From Paludibacteraceae bacterium (lineage in GTDB: Bacteria; Bacteroidota; Bacteroidia; Bacteroidales; Paludibacteraceae), in NCBI GenBank assembly GCA_905233375.1, contig CAJOEJ010000005.1:31081-95080 (forward strand): a DNA stretch of 64,000 nt, read 5' to 3'. Below are positions 35,929 to 45,327 of this stretch, piece by piece. The translations under genes and the position numbers were made by a program. The notes under the pieces are model-generated. The model worked only from the letters and a program-made list of their open reading frames with translations, was not told where the DNA came from and ran no database searches. Each line of letters starts with the position of its first letter. Position 1 is the first letter of the stretch.

Positions 35929-37530
35929 ATGACTAAAAAATACGATTTTTTAATTATCGGCGGCGGTGTAGCCGGTATGAGTTTTGCCTTGAAAGTGGCA
36001 CGTGCGGAGAAATACCGCATAGCCTTGTGCTGTAAGACGACTCTTGAGGAAGCCAATACGGCAAAGGCACAGGGAGGTATCGCTTCCGTTACGAACCTGC
36101 TGGTAGATGATTTTGAGAAACATATCCACGACACGATGGTAGCGGGTGACTGGCTGAGTGATCCTGCGGCGGTGGAGCAGGTCGTCCGCAATGCGCCGAG
36201 AGGTATCGAGGAACTGGTCAACTGGGGTGTCAACTTCGACCGCAAGGAGGACGGTGCGTTTGATTTGCACCGCGAGGGCGGACACTCGGAGTTCCGCATC
36301 CTGCATCATGCGGATGACACCGGCGCGGAGATCCAGCGCGGACTGATGGAAGCTGTCCGCCATAATCCGTATATCGATGTGCTGGAGAACCATTTTGCAG
36401 TGGAGATCATCACGCAGCATCATCTGGGCGTTCGTGTGACCCGCCGTACACCGGATATCGAGTGTTACGGCGCGTATATATTGAATCCCGAGACGCAGAA
36501 GATAGACACTTATCTGAGCCGAATCACGCTCATGGCAACCGGCGGAACCGGAGCCGTATATGCCACTACCACGAATCCCGAGATTGCAACCGGAGACGGT
36601 ATAGCGATGGTCTATCGTGCGAAAGGGCTGGTCAAGGACATGGAGTTCGTGCAGTTCCACCCGACGAGTCTGTATAATCCGGCAGAGACGCATCCTGCGT
36701 ATCTGATCACGGAAGCAATGCGCGGATACGGAGGTATCCTGCGTCTTCCGAACGGCGAGGAGTTTATGCAGAAATACGATCCGCGTCTGTCTCTCGCTCC
36801 GCGTGATATCGTGGCGCGCGCCATCGACAACGAGATGAAGATTCACGCCATCGACCATGTATGTCTTGATGTGACGCACAAGGATCCCGAGGAGACCAAA
36901 CATCATTTCCCCAATATCTACGCCAAGTGTCTGTCTATCGGTATTGACATCACGAAGGAGTATATCCCGGTTGCACCGTGTGCGCACTATATGTGCGGCG
37001 GTATCAAGGTCGATCTGGACGGTCAGTCTTCCATCCGTCGTCTGTATGCGGTGGGCGAGTGCTCCTGTACGGGGCTTCACGGAGGCAACCGTCTGGCATC
37101 CAACAGTCTCATCGAAGCCGTGGTATATGCCGATGCAGCAGCCAAACACAGTCTGAGCGTGATAGAGGAATTTACCTACAATGATGCTGTCCCCGAGTGG
37201 AATGACGAAGGAACGCTCAGCAACGAAGAGCGTGTGCTCATTGCGCAGGATGTGAAAGAAGTGGGACAGATCATGTCCACCTACGTCGGTATTGTCCGCA
37301 GCGACTTGCGTTTGCGCCGTGCGTGGGAGCGTCTCGACCTGCTGTACGAAGAGACGGAAGACTTGTTCAAACGCGTCAAAGCAACCAAGGATATCTGCGA
37401 GCTGCGCAATATGATCAACGTCGGATACCTGATCACGCGTCAGGCAATGGAGCGCAAGGAGAGCCGTGGTCTGCACTATACCATCGACTACCCCAGGACG
37501 GACAATAACCATCCGCAGGAAGTGTGGTAA
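35929..37530 (+). CDS. nadB: L-aspartate oxidase
   Basis: A 533-residue flavoenzyme oxidising L-aspartate to iminoaspartate in NAD biosynthesis. The FAD-binding site IIGGGVAGMSFALK is at the start, then NTAKAQGGIA, HREGGHSEFRILH, EFVQFHPTSL, MCGGIKVDLDG and GGNRLASNSL, all typical of NadB rather than succinate dehydrogenase. I favour ATG 35929 (MTKKYDFLIIGGG); 35908, overlapping the comF stop as ATGA, would add seven residues. nadA and nadC are not in the window. A clear terminator follows. Confidence 0.94.
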   Translation: MTKKYDFLIIGGGVAGMSFALKVARAEKYRIALCCKTTLEEANTAKAQGGIASVTNLLVDDFEKHIHDTMVAGDWLSDPAAVEQVVRNAPRGIEELVNWGVNFDRKEDGAFDLHREGGHSEFRILHHADDTGAEIQRGLMEAVRHNPYIDVLENHFAVEIITQHHLGVRVTRRTPDIECYGAYILNPETQKIDTYLSRITLMATGGTGAVYATTTNPEIATGDGIAMVYRAKGLVKDMEFVQFHPTSLYNPAETHPAYLITEAMRGYGGILRLPNGEEFMQKYDPRLSLAPRDIVARAIDNEMKIHAIDHVCLDVTHKDPEETKHHFPNIYAKCLSIGIDITKEYIPVAPCAHYMCGGIKVDLDGQSSIRRLYAVGECSCTGLHGGNRLASNSLIEAVVYADAAAKHSLSVIEEFTYNDAVPEWNDEGTLSNEERVLIAQDVKEVGQIMSTYVGIVRSDLRLRRAWERLDLLYEETEDLFKRVKATKDICELRNMINVGYLITRQAMERKESRGLHYTIDYPRTDNNHPQEVW

Positions 37531-37554
37531 ACGAACTTTTTGACCTATAGACCG

Positions 37555-37586
37555 AAAATGAGCGTCCCGATGAGACGCTCATTTTT
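37555..37586 (+). terminator. Rho-independent terminator after nadB
   Basis: AAAATGAGCGTC, a seven-base loop, GACGCTCATTTTT. The symmetric A and T runs mean it can work in both directions and also serve the convergent porin gene. Confidence 0.92.
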
Positions 37587-37605
37587 GTTTATGCCTTTCC
37601 GACCA

Positions 37606-39021
37606 TTAGAAATTATACTTGGTCATCAACTGTACACGGTGGTTGGTCACCCAATGCAGACCGTTCTGTGAGAGACCGTTAGCGGGATCCAGCTTGCCGT
37701 CACTATAGTGAACGGACGTGATGTCGTACTCCAGACCTACCTGGAACTTGCCTACGGTATAGAGCAGAGTAGGCGTCAGACGCCACATCCGGTTCATGTT
37801 CTTTACACGCGGATAGTAGAAGCCCACCAGACTGCCGTCCGTATTGGTAGCCAATGCTTCTTTGGTACCGAGGTTCTCGACATATCCGGCGAAGAGGATG
37901 CCTTGCAGTTTCTGCGGGTGTTTGTCTTCCTGTGCTCCCACTTTGCCTCCATACACGAGGCTGATCCATGACGAGGAGGTGCGGGTCGGGGTGTATTCGT
38001 AAGAGCCGTCCGCATTCACCTTCTTCACACCGTAGCCGCCGTTCATGTTCATATGCTCTCCGGCTTCGGCAAAGATGGTCTTCGCTTTGATGGAGAACTC
38101 GCCTTTCTTGTATTGCAGATAGAGGAAGGGCGAAGCGGTAGTGATACGATCCTTGACGGTGACGGTAACAGGATTTCCGGTATTGTCATTCGTTTCGCCC
38201 AGATGGCGCGGGCTGATGCTTAACACATCCGCGCCGGCACGCATGAGGAAGCCTTTGTTGTGTACACTCAAGCCCAGATACGCTTCCGGCGTTTTCGAAT
38301 AGAGCATGTACTCCGCCGACTGTCCGTCAGGACCGGTGGAGTTATATTGCATCTGCCATAAACCTGCCGCGGTCAGGGTGACGAACTTGCCCAGGCGTGC
38401 GTCCATACGCACTTGCGGGGAGCGGTTAAACGGACCGAAGGGAGCACCGCTGTTGAGGGCGATGACGTCGCATAGGTCGGCAGCCATCGGGTGCCAGGTC
38501 TGACCGATCGTCAGGTCTACACGTGCCATCTCCTTGCCGTTCAGCATAGGTAGGCTGTCCCATCCCAAGGCAACGTACGCCTGACGAAGACGGAACTGCG
38601 CTGTGCCCGAAACGGCATGAGCACCGGTACCTACTTTGCTGATACCGGCGAAGAAGTCCGCTTCGATCTTGCCGCTGAACTCGGTACTGCGCCATTTGTA
38701 TCCGACTATATTCAGTCCGACACGGGTAGTGAGGGACAGAAAGCGGAACGAACTGACGTCATTGAGGTCCTCGCGCAATGCCGGATCGGTCGTCTTGTTC
38801 CAGTTTTCGTCTTTGGGCATGTAAAAATACAAGTCACCCGTTCCGGCGATACACTCACGGCTGTCATAGGTGAAATAGTTGCGAATGAAACCGTAGGGTT
38901 TGAAGTGCTGCTTGAGGTGCGATTTAACAGCCTCTTTCTTCTCCTGCTTGGCTGCGTCCTGTGCGAACACAGGAGCGCCGAGCAGAGAGAACAGCATGCT
39001 GATAGCAATAATCCGTTTCAT
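37606..39021 (-). CDS. Outer-membrane porin (DcaP-like)
   Basis: A 471-residue protein with a signal peptide (MKRIIAISMLFSLLGAPVFAQ) and a charged segment, then a long barrel starting KPYGFIRNYFTYDSRE and ending LMTKYNF with the terminal aromatic of outer-membrane barrels. Strands such as SLTTRVGLNIVG and AQFRLRQAYVALGW fit a trimeric porin of the DcaP kind common in Bacteroidota. It is just downstream of an SLC13 transporter gene on the same strand, suggesting that it lets dicarboxylates or similar anions through the outer membrane. The substrate is inferred from that neighbour only. Confidence 0.75.
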   Translation of the reverse strand: MKRIIAISMLFSLLGAPVFAQDAAKQEKKEAVKSHLKQHFKPYGFIRNYFTYDSRECIAGTGDLYFYMPKDENWNKTTDPALREDLNDVSSFRFLSLTTRVGLNIVGYKWRSTEFSGKIEADFFAGISKVGTGAHAVSGTAQFRLRQAYVALGWDSLPMLNGKEMARVDLTIGQTWHPMAADLCDVIALNSGAPFGPFNRSPQVRMDARLGKFVTLTAAGLWQMQYNSTGPDGQSAEYMLYSKTPEAYLGLSVHNKGFLMRAGADVLSISPRHLGETNDNTGNPVTVTVKDRITTASPFLYLQYKKGEFSIKAKTIFAEAGEHMNMNGGYGVKKVNADGSYEYTPTRTSSSWISLVYGGKVGAQEDKHPQKLQGILFAGYVENLGTKEALATNTDGSLVGFYYPRVKNMNRMWRLTPTLLYTVGKFQVGLEYDITSVHYSDGKLDPANGLSQNGLHWVTNHRVQLMTKYNF

Positions 39022-39054
39022 AGGATACTATGGATTTTTAATATTATCTGTCTT

Positions 39055-40464
39055 TTAGAACGGGAATACCATAATCACCGCATAGGCGAGTGCGATACCC
39101 ACGAGACCGATGATCAGTCCCACTTTCGCCATGTCTCTGGTTTCGATCAAACCGGTAGAGCAAGCGATAGCGTTCGGCGGGGTAGATATCGGCAGCAACA
39201 TGGCGAACGACGTCGAAGCAGCCACGCAAACGAGCAGTGTGGTCACACCGCCGAAAGCACCCAACTGCTCGCTCATGGCGGTACCTACCACTGCCAGAAT
39301 AGGCACGAGCAGGTTGGCAGCAGACGAGTTGGCGATGAAGTTGGACAAAAGCCAACCGAGCAGACCTGCGATGATGAGTACGGCAATAGCCGACCAGCTT
39401 CCGAACGGAATAGCTTCTACCAGCGCAGCAGCCAGACCGGTCTTGTTGAGGGCGGTACCGATAGCGAATCCACCGGCTACCATCCACAGCACGTGCCAGT
39501 CGATTTTCTCAAAGTCTTCCCGTTTGAAGATACCCACTAAGGAGAATACGGCAAACGGAATCAAAGCCACGACGTTGGAATTGAGGTGAGTGAGCTCACC
39601 CGTCATCCAGAGGAGGATGGTGATAATGAACGTTACGGTCACTACCCAGAACTGCCAGTCTATCTGGTGGTGTTCGTCCGGCTCAATGACGATCTTCACG
39701 TCTTTTGCCTTGAAGGGGAAGAGGAACATGAGCAGCCACCATGCGAACAGAATCATAATAATGACCACGGGCACAAAGCGGATCATCCATGCGCCGAATC
39801 CGACGTTGATATCCATTGCCGCCAGCTGACCTATCGCGATGGCGTTCGGCGGTGTACCGATCGGTGTACCGAGACCACCGATGTTGGCGGCAATAGGAAT
39901 CGCCATGGCGAGGCTGACACGCCCGCCGCCATCGACAGGCAGCGTACGGAGCACCGGTGCCAGGAACGCCAGCATCATCGCTGCGGTAGCGGTGTTGGAC
40001 ATGAACATAGACATGACACTGATGAGCGTCAGGAAGCCCAGAAGCACCCATTTGGGGTTTGTTCCGAACGGTTTCAACAACACGCGTGCGAGTACGACAT
40101 CCAGACCCACTTTGCTGGCAGCGATCGCCAATACGAAACCGCCCAGGAAGAGCATGATGATCGGGTCGGCAAACGATGCCATCAGTTCGCGGAAGTTCAC
40201 AAGCGCGCCCATGTCGGGGTTTGCCAGACCTTTATTGGATACCGCCAGAAGCAGGAAAACGATTGTGGTGACGGACGTTGCCCATGCAGGAATAATCTCG
40301 AACATCCACATCAGCGCAGCGTAGGCAAAAATGGCGATCGTACGCTGCTGAACGACCGTCAAGCCGTCAATGCCGAAAAACGAGGTCGGCACGAACCACA
40401 AGAAAAGTACCACTAACGCAGTCAGCGGTGCCAAAACATGAAGTTTTACGTTAAATTTTTTCAT
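39055..40464 (-). CDS. SLC13/DASS-family anion:sodium symporter
   Basis: A 469-residue inner-membrane transporter with about eleven to twelve hydrophobic segments. The paired signature of the family is visible: SNTATAAMMLAFLAPVL (about residue 151) and ANSSAANLLVPILAVVG (about residue 373), each the SNT/NSS-type motif that binds sodium and substrate carboxylate. Members move di- or tricarboxylates, sulfate or phosphate with sodium. It is followed by a porin gene, so the pair may form an import route for succinate-type acids, or act in export of fermentation acids. Co-transcribed with rpiB, which lies 6 bases upstream. Confidence 0.88.
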   Translation of the reverse strand: MKKFNVKLHVLAPLTALVVLFLWFVPTSFFGIDGLTVVQQRTIAIFAYAALMWMFEIIPAWATSVTTIVFLLLAVSNKGLANPDMGALVNFRELMASFADPIIMLFLGGFVLAIAASKVGLDVVLARVLLKPFGTNPKWVLLGFLTLISVMSMFMSNTATAAMMLAFLAPVLRTLPVDGGGRVSLAMAIPIAANIGGLGTPIGTPPNAIAIGQLAAMDINVGFGAWMIRFVPVVIIMILFAWWLLMFLFPFKAKDVKIVIEPDEHHQIDWQFWVVTVTFIITILLWMTGELTHLNSNVVALIPFAVFSLVGIFKREDFEKIDWHVLWMVAGGFAIGTALNKTGLAAALVEAIPFGSWSAIAVLIIAGLLGWLLSNFIANSSAANLLVPILAVVGTAMSEQLGAFGGVTTLLVCVAASTSFAMLLPISTPPNAIACSTGLIETRDMAKVGLIIGLVGIALAYAVIMVFPF

Positions 40465-40470
40465 TTCTCT

Positions 40471-40932
40471 TTAATACTTATTCGGATTTGCCAAATGACT
40501 GATTCGACGTACATAGCGCTCACCGCCGTCAAAAGCGGTGGTGACGAACGCGTGAATGATGTCCAGCGCCCTGTCGGGAGCTACATAACCTGCCGGCAAG
40601 CAGAGGATGTTCGCATCAAAGAAACGGCGTGCGTTCTCCGCCATGCGCGCTTCCCAACAGATGGTGGCACGTACATGCGGGTGCGTGTTGGCAGCCATGC
40701 TCATACCGTTTCCGGTGAAGCAGAAACCGATACCTAAGTCACACTCGCCTATCTCGACAGCCGTAGCCATCGGGTGTGCAAAATCCGGGAAGTCACAGTT
40801 CTCCATGGAGTTACAGCCGAAATCGATCACCTTCGCGCCTTCGCGCTCCAGATAGAGCTGAATCATGGATTTGAGTCCAAAACCTGCGTGGTCACTTGCC
40901 ATCGCAATGGTCAATTCATTTAATGGTTTCAT
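40471..40932 (-). CDS. rpiB: Ribose-5-phosphate isomerase B-like protein, divergent active site
   Basis: A 153-residue RpiB/LacAB-family isomerase interconverting ribose-5-phosphate and ribulose-5-phosphate. MASDHAGFGLK and the phosphate loop CFTGNGMSMAANTHP are present. In the block that usually reads R-x-HN(D/N)AN, this protein has RRFFDANIL, so the His thought to help ring opening is replaced by Phe. ATICW keeps the Cys of the family (ALCW). The start at 40932 gives MKPLNELTIAMASDHAG; an upstream in-frame ATG would overlap trxB. It may use a different sugar phosphate. Confidence 0.8.
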   Translation of the reverse strand: MKPLNELTIAMASDHAGFGLKSMIQLYLEREGAKVIDFGCNSMENCDFPDFAHPMATAVEIGECDLGIGFCFTGNGMSMAANTHPHVRATICWEARMAENARRFFDANILCLPAGYVAPDRALDIIHAFVTTAFDGGERYVRRISHLANPNKY

Positions 40933-40952
40933 AAGTTTATCGTATTTAAATA

Positions 40953-41951
40953 TCAACAAATGGTTTTGATATATTTATCTGCTTCAATAGCGGCTTTTGC
41001 ACCCGATCCAGCCGCTACGACCGCCTGACGGTAGTGCGGGTCGGCGCAATCCCCTGCGGCGAAGATGCCGGGTAAGCCTACCTCCTGCCCCTCCCTAAAG
41101 GGAAAGGAGTAGCACTGGGTGCTATTATCACGGGTAATGATGTAGCCTTCGGAGTCAAGGGCAATATAATCCTTGAACAGACCTGTATTCGGATGATGAC
41201 CGATCGCGAGGAAGAAGCCGTCGATGTCGATGTGACGGAGTGCCTCGTCCGGTTCCCCTTTGCGGTAGATGAGATCGGCGCCTTGCACCTTGCCTTCTCC
41301 GGTCAGTTGAAGCGTGTTGTGCTCAAAGAGCACTTCGATCTTGGGATTGTTGAGTACGCGTTGCTGCATGATTTCCGAAGCACGCAGATAGGGTTTGCGT
41401 ACAATCATATACACTTTTTCGCACAAACCGGCGAGGTAGTTGGCTTCTTCGCACGCCGTGTCCCCTCCGCCTACGACCGCAACGGTTTTCTTGCGATAGA
41501 AGAATCCGTCACAGGTGGCACAGGCACTCACTCCGCGCCCGCGGTAAGTGCGTTCGGACTCGATACCGAGGTATTTGGCGCTGGCTCCTGTCGCAATAAT
41601 GACGGCGTCGGCTTCGTATAGTTCTGTGTCTTCGACCCAGACCTTATGGGGAAGCCTACCCTCGGTCCCTCCCTGGAGGGAAGGAAGAGTATTCAACTCT
41701 ACCTTGGTGACGATGCCGGAGACGAAGGTGGTACCGAACCGCTCCGCCTGACGGCGGAAATCGTCCATCATGGTGAAGGGGTCTATGCCGTCCGGATAAC
41801 CGGGGAAATTCTCCACTTCGGTCGTGGTGGTCAGTTGTCCGCCTAATTGCGGACCTTCAATGAGAACGGGTGACAGGTTGGCACGCGAAGCATATATAGC
41901 GGCTGTATAACCGGCAGGACCGGAGCCGATGATCAAACATTTGGTTTTCAT
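40953..41951 (-). CDS. trxB: Thioredoxin reductase with two palindrome-encoded insertions
   Basis: A 332-residue NADPH-thioredoxin reductase, slightly long for the family (about 310-320). FAD site IIGSGPAGYTAAIYASRA, redox pair CATC at about residues 142-145, NADPH site VVGGGDTACEEANYLAG and C-terminal GIFAAGDCADPHYRQAVVAAG are all intact. Two peptides look inserted and are encoded by copies of the GC-rich palindromic element: LPSLQGGTEGRLP at about residues 88-100 and SFPFREGQEVGLP just before GIFAAGD. Both copies keep the frame. It recharges the thioredoxin encoded near 10.4 kb. Confidence 0.93.
   Translation of the reverse strand: MKTKCLIIGSGPAGYTAAIYASRANLSPVLIEGPQLGGQLTTTTEVENFPGYPDGIDPFTMMDDFRRQAERFGTTFVSGIVTKVELNTLPSLQGGTEGRLPHKVWVEDTELYEADAVIIATGASAKYLGIESERTYRGRGVSACATCDGFFYRKKTVAVVGGGDTACEEANYLAGLCEKVYMIVRKPYLRASEIMQQRVLNNPKIEVLFEHNTLQLTGEGKVQGADLIYRKGEPDEALRHIDIDGFFLAIGHHPNTGLFKDYIALDSEGYIITRDNSTQCYSFPFREGQEVGLPGIFAAGDCADPHYRQAVVAAGSGAKAAIEADKYIKTIC
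41074..41116. repeat. GC-rich palindromic element in trxB, copy near the C-terminus
   Basis: Plus strand AGCCTACCTCCTGCCCCTCC then CTAAAGGGAAAGGAG, with CCCT-AA-AGGG at its centre. It is aligned with the other copies by AGCCTACC and CCCTCCCT. Confidence 0.75.
41652..41689. repeat. GC-rich palindromic element in trxB, middle copy
   Basis: Plus strand AAGCCTACCCTCGGTCCCTC then CCTGGAGGGAAGGAAG; TCCCTCC at 41666-41672 pairs with GGAGGGA at 41675-41681. Encodes LPSLQGGTEGRLP on the minus strand. Confidence 0.78.
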
Positions 41952-42008
41952 TGACGATTTTATGATTTACGATTTACGATGGATTTACAATTTGGTGTTA
42001 TTGACGAT

Positions 42009-42572
42009 TTAGAAACGCATATCGTTTATATACGTATCCTTTTCGGGTGTCAGTATGTATTCCTGTTTGGCGGTTATGAACTGCGGGTCTTTGAGTTTGA
42101 GGGTCGTAGTCTTTTTGCCCTCTTTTATTTCCACCTGTAGCGGTATCAAGTCCGCGTTACGTACTTTGAGTACGAACCGGTTGATTCCGGCTGACAGGTT
42201 TTTGGGTGTGAGGGTAATAACGGTAACGGGTACCTGGTTATTGGTCATCTCCTTCTCCGTAATGTGGCACGCATCCAGCATCGCTTTGGCGTAGAGGAGC
42301 GGATTCGTTTCCACCAGTTCCTGCTCGGTCGGGTTCGTGAGCGTCAGTTCGTCCGTCTGGGCGGAATACATATAAAGCGTCTTGCCGTCATAGGCAGCCT
42401 GGATGTCGAACATCGTCAGTTTGAACAGCGTTCCCTGCATGGTGAGCGTACCGGGGAAGTTCATCGGGGTGTTCACTTCTTCGGCTACCGTGACTACAAA
42501 GTCCGACCGGAGCGTCTTGGTCTCCAGGTTAGACAGGAACGAACTTAATATCGCTAATATCGTTAACAGCAT
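42009..42572 (-). CDS. LolA-like outer-membrane lipoprotein carrier protein
   Basis: A 187-residue exported protein with a short, hydrophobic N-terminus (MLLTILAILSSFLS). TLRSDFVVTVAEE..PMNFPGTLTMQGTLFKLTMFDIQAAYDGKTLYMY is the curved beta-sheet of LolA, which carries lipoproteins across the periplasm, and the mid-part DELTLTNPTEQELVETNPL is usual for Bacteroidota LolA-like proteins. It lies 19 bases downstream of ftsK on the same strand, an arrangement also known from other bacteria. The gap toward trxB holds GATTTAC repeats and no other feature. Confidence 0.82.
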   Translation of the reverse strand: MLLTILAILSSFLSNLETKTLRSDFVVTVAEEVNTPMNFPGTLTMQGTLFKLTMFDIQAAYDGKTLYMYSAQTDELTLTNPTEQELVETNPLLYAKAMLDACHITEKEMTNNQVPVTVITLTPKNLSAGINRFVLKVRNADLIPLQVEIKEGKKTTTLKLKDPQFITAKQEYILTPEKDTYINDMRF

Positions 42573-42591
42573 ATCGGATTGTATTTTAAAT

Positions 42592-45147
42592 TTATTTCAG
42601 ACCTAATTCTTCGAGCAGTTTCTCCAGCTGGTCCATGTCCTGGATGAGCACATCGCGCCCTTTGGGACCTTTATTCGGTCCGACGATACCTGCCGCTTCG
42701 AGCTGGTCAGACAGTTTGCCGGCACGGTTGTAGCCTATTTCGAAGGCACGCTGTAGGCGGGAGGTCGAACCTTCCTGTTTGGCAACGACGTATCGTGCCA
42801 CATCGGCGAACATCGGATCCAGACGTTTCATATCCACGCTGCCCGGAGCGAGAGCTTCGCTTTCTCCTCCTTCACCCACGTATTCGGGTAACTGATAGGG
42901 TTCGCGGTATTTCTGCTGTTTGGCGATATGTGCCACAATCTCGTCCACTTCGGGCGTATCGACAAAGGCACACTGGACACGTGTGATAGACGCGTTTCCT
43001 GCGTATAACGAGTCTCCGCGCCCGATGAGCTGTTCGGCACCCTTGGCATCAAGGACGGTGCGCGAGTCGATGACGGACTGTGTGCGCAGGGCGATACGGG
43101 TCGGTATGTTCGCCTTGATGACACCGGTGACGATATTGACCGACGGACGCTGGGTCGCGAGAATCATATGCATTCCGACCGCACGGGCTTTCTGGGTGAT
43201 ACGCGCAATCGGTGTCTCAACCTGCTTGCCTGCCTGCATGATGAAGTCTCCGTACTCATCGATGATGATGACGATATACGGCAGGAACTGGTGGTGGAGG
43301 CTGTCCGCTACCAGTTTGTTGGGGTTGAGCCGGCGATGGATGAACTTGTCGTTGTAGTCCTCCAGATTGCGGACACCTGCGTCCATGAGCAGTTTGTACC
43401 GGTTTTCCATCTCGATGACGAGCGAGTTGAGCGTGTTGATGACGCGGTCACATTCGGTAATGACGATCTGCTCGGGATCGGTGTCGGGCATGGCGGCGAG
43501 GTAGTGCTTGAGCAGCGGTTTGTAGGGTGCGAACTCGACCATCTTCGGATCGACCATGACCAGTTTGAGTTCCGCGGGGTGCTTCTTGTAGAGCAGGGAC
43601 GTAATGATGGCGTTGATCGCCACGGACTTACCTGTACCGGTAGCACCGGCCACGAGCAAGTGCGGCGTCTTGGCGAGGTCGAACATGAACACCTCGTTGG
43701 TGATGGTACGACCATAGGCGATCGGAAGACGCATTTTCTGTTCGTCCTGGAAGCGTTTGGAGGCGATAACGGAGTGCATCGAAACGACCTGCGGTTTCTC
43801 GTTCGGCACCTCTATACCGATGGTCCCTTTGCCGGGCATAGGCGCGATGATACGGATACCTGTTGCGGAGAGGGACATCATGATATCGTTCTCCAGCGCT
43901 TGTATCTTGGCTACGCGTATTCCGGCTTTGGGCACTATCTCATAAAGCGTAACGGTAGGACCTACGGTCGCTTTGATGGACTCGATCTCGATGCCGTAGT
44001 TGCGGAGCGTAGTGACGATCCGTGCCCCGTTCGCACGCTGTTCCTCCTGGTTGATGACCGGCGCGGCTTCGTTGTCATATACTTTGAGCAGTTCCAGCGA
44101 AGGGAACTCATAGAACTCGAGGTCTTTGCGCGGGTCGTACGGACCTTGCAGTTTCAATATGGCTTCGGGGTTCTTAGAGTATAGTTCATCGGGAATCACG
44201 TCTCCGATGACGAGTTGACCTTCTTCGTCCTCGTCAGATGGTATCGGTTCCTCTTCCTCCTTGTCGGTTTCCGCCGGTTCGTTGTCTTGTTCCTCGTCGT
44301 TCAAGGGTTCGATTGTGAGGGGTACCTCCTCGTCTTCCTTGTCCTTGGCGGGGTCGTCCTCTTCCTCAACGGGAAGCTCAATGACGATTTCTTCCGTCGG
44401 TTCTGTGGTTTGTTCCGGTTCAGCGGGTTCATCCGCCGGATCCGCTAGGTCTGCCGGTTCGGGTGTCTTCTCTTTCTTTTTGAACAATCCGGCACACCAT
44501 GCTCCGAAGGCTTTGCAGCGGTCGATGAACCGCGGGTCGGTAACAATGAGGAAGATAATAAGCACAACGGAAAGGATGATGATGGTTCCCATCGTGAACA
44601 CGTAGCTGGATAGCCATCTGGCGACCCATTCGCCGAAGACCCCTCCCCATCGGAAGACGCCGAGGTGAATCATCTGCTGTGCAAAACCGAGTACGACCGA
44701 TCCCCAGAGCACCCAGAACGTGGTACTGCAGAACCACCGTATCGCCGGAATATCTTTGAGCGCGTGCATGAGGCGCAAACCGTATATTCCGATGAGCACG
44801 GCAATGAGCACGCTCACGATACCGAAAGAACCGTCTATCATAAACTGGGCAAGCCGAGCTCCCGGCAGACCCAGCAAGTTACGGACCGTTTCCCTGTTGG
44901 CAACGCGGTCGGCATGATCCATGGACAACACGGATTGATCCGCTGTCCCGGTGAACAGGAAGCTTACATATGCAATGATCGCGATGAGTGCAAAAGCGAC
45001 TAACAACAGCCCGATGATCATGCGTGTCTCACGCGCCGCCAGAATACGTCTGACCGTTTGCCACCAGCTGTCTTTTTCCACCCGGATAACCCTTTCGCGG
45101 TTATCGTCCTGTCCCCTTGTGTTCGGTTTAGTTGAAGTTCTAGGCAT
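42592..45147 (-). CDS. ftsK: DNA translocase FtsK
   Basis: An 851-residue hexameric DNA pump for chromosome segregation at division. Four membrane segments lie in residues 30-210, an acidic low-complexity linker (runs of Glu, Asp and Pro) in about 225-330, and the motor in about 360-760 with Walker A GATGTGKSVAIN near 500 and Walker B VIIIDEYGDF near 625. The C-terminal gamma domain (RLQRAFEIGYNRAGKLSDQL) should read KOPS-type sequences. The frame is open for 100 codons upstream but these run through the promoter; MPRTSTKPNT is the reasonable start. Confidence 0.94.
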   Translation of the reverse strand: MPRTSTKPNTRGQDDNRERVIRVEKDSWWQTVRRILAARETRMIIGLLLVAFALIAIIAYVSFLFTGTADQSVLSMDHADRVANRETVRNLLGLPGARLAQFMIDGSFGIVSVLIAVLIGIYGLRLMHALKDIPAIRWFCSTTFWVLWGSVVLGFAQQMIHLGVFRWGGVFGEWVARWLSSYVFTMGTIIILSVVLIIFLIVTDPRFIDRCKAFGAWCAGLFKKKEKTPEPADLADPADEPAEPEQTTEPTEEIVIELPVEEEDDPAKDKEDEEVPLTIEPLNDEEQDNEPAETDKEEEEPIPSDEDEEGQLVIGDVIPDELYSKNPEAILKLQGPYDPRKDLEFYEFPSLELLKVYDNEAAPVINQEEQRANGARIVTTLRNYGIEIESIKATVGPTVTLYEIVPKAGIRVAKIQALENDIMMSLSATGIRIIAPMPGKGTIGIEVPNEKPQVVSMHSVIASKRFQDEQKMRLPIAYGRTITNEVFMFDLAKTPHLLVAGATGTGKSVAINAIITSLLYKKHPAELKLVMVDPKMVEFAPYKPLLKHYLAAMPDTDPEQIVITECDRVINTLNSLVIEMENRYKLLMDAGVRNLEDYNDKFIHRRLNPNKLVADSLHHQFLPYIVIIIDEYGDFIMQAGKQVETPIARITQKARAVGMHMILATQRPSVNIVTGVIKANIPTRIALRTQSVIDSRTVLDAKGAEQLIGRGDSLYAGNASITRVQCAFVDTPEVDEIVAHIAKQQKYREPYQLPEYVGEGGESEALAPGSVDMKRLDPMFADVARYVVAKQEGSTSRLQRAFEIGYNRAGKLSDQLEAAGIVGPNKGPKGRDVLIQDMDQLEKLLEELGLK

Positions 45148-45178
45148 AATGTTATTGACAATTTTACAATTTAGCGCG

Positions 45179-45186
45179 CAAAGGTA
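45179..45186 (-). promoter_or_regulatory. -7 box for ftsK
   Basis: TACCTTTG on the minus strand, 32 bases before the start. The matching -33 TTG is not evident. Confidence 0.5.
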
Positions 45187-45278
45187 CAAAAAATAATTGA
45201 ATCTAAAAAATATAAAGTGTATTTTTTGCCGTTTTTTGTGAAAAAACGCACTTTTCCTCAATAATTGTACGTGCGCGC

Positions 45279-45309
45279 TTGCACAAGTGGAAAATTTTTT
45301 GTATCTTTG
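45279..45309 (+). promoter_or_regulatory. Promoter of rseC and probably the rnf operon
   Basis: TTGCACAAG, 20-bp spacer, TATCTTTG. The start codon follows after 18 bases. Confidence 0.82.
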
Positions 45310-45327
45310 CGCGAAATTTGCATTCTT

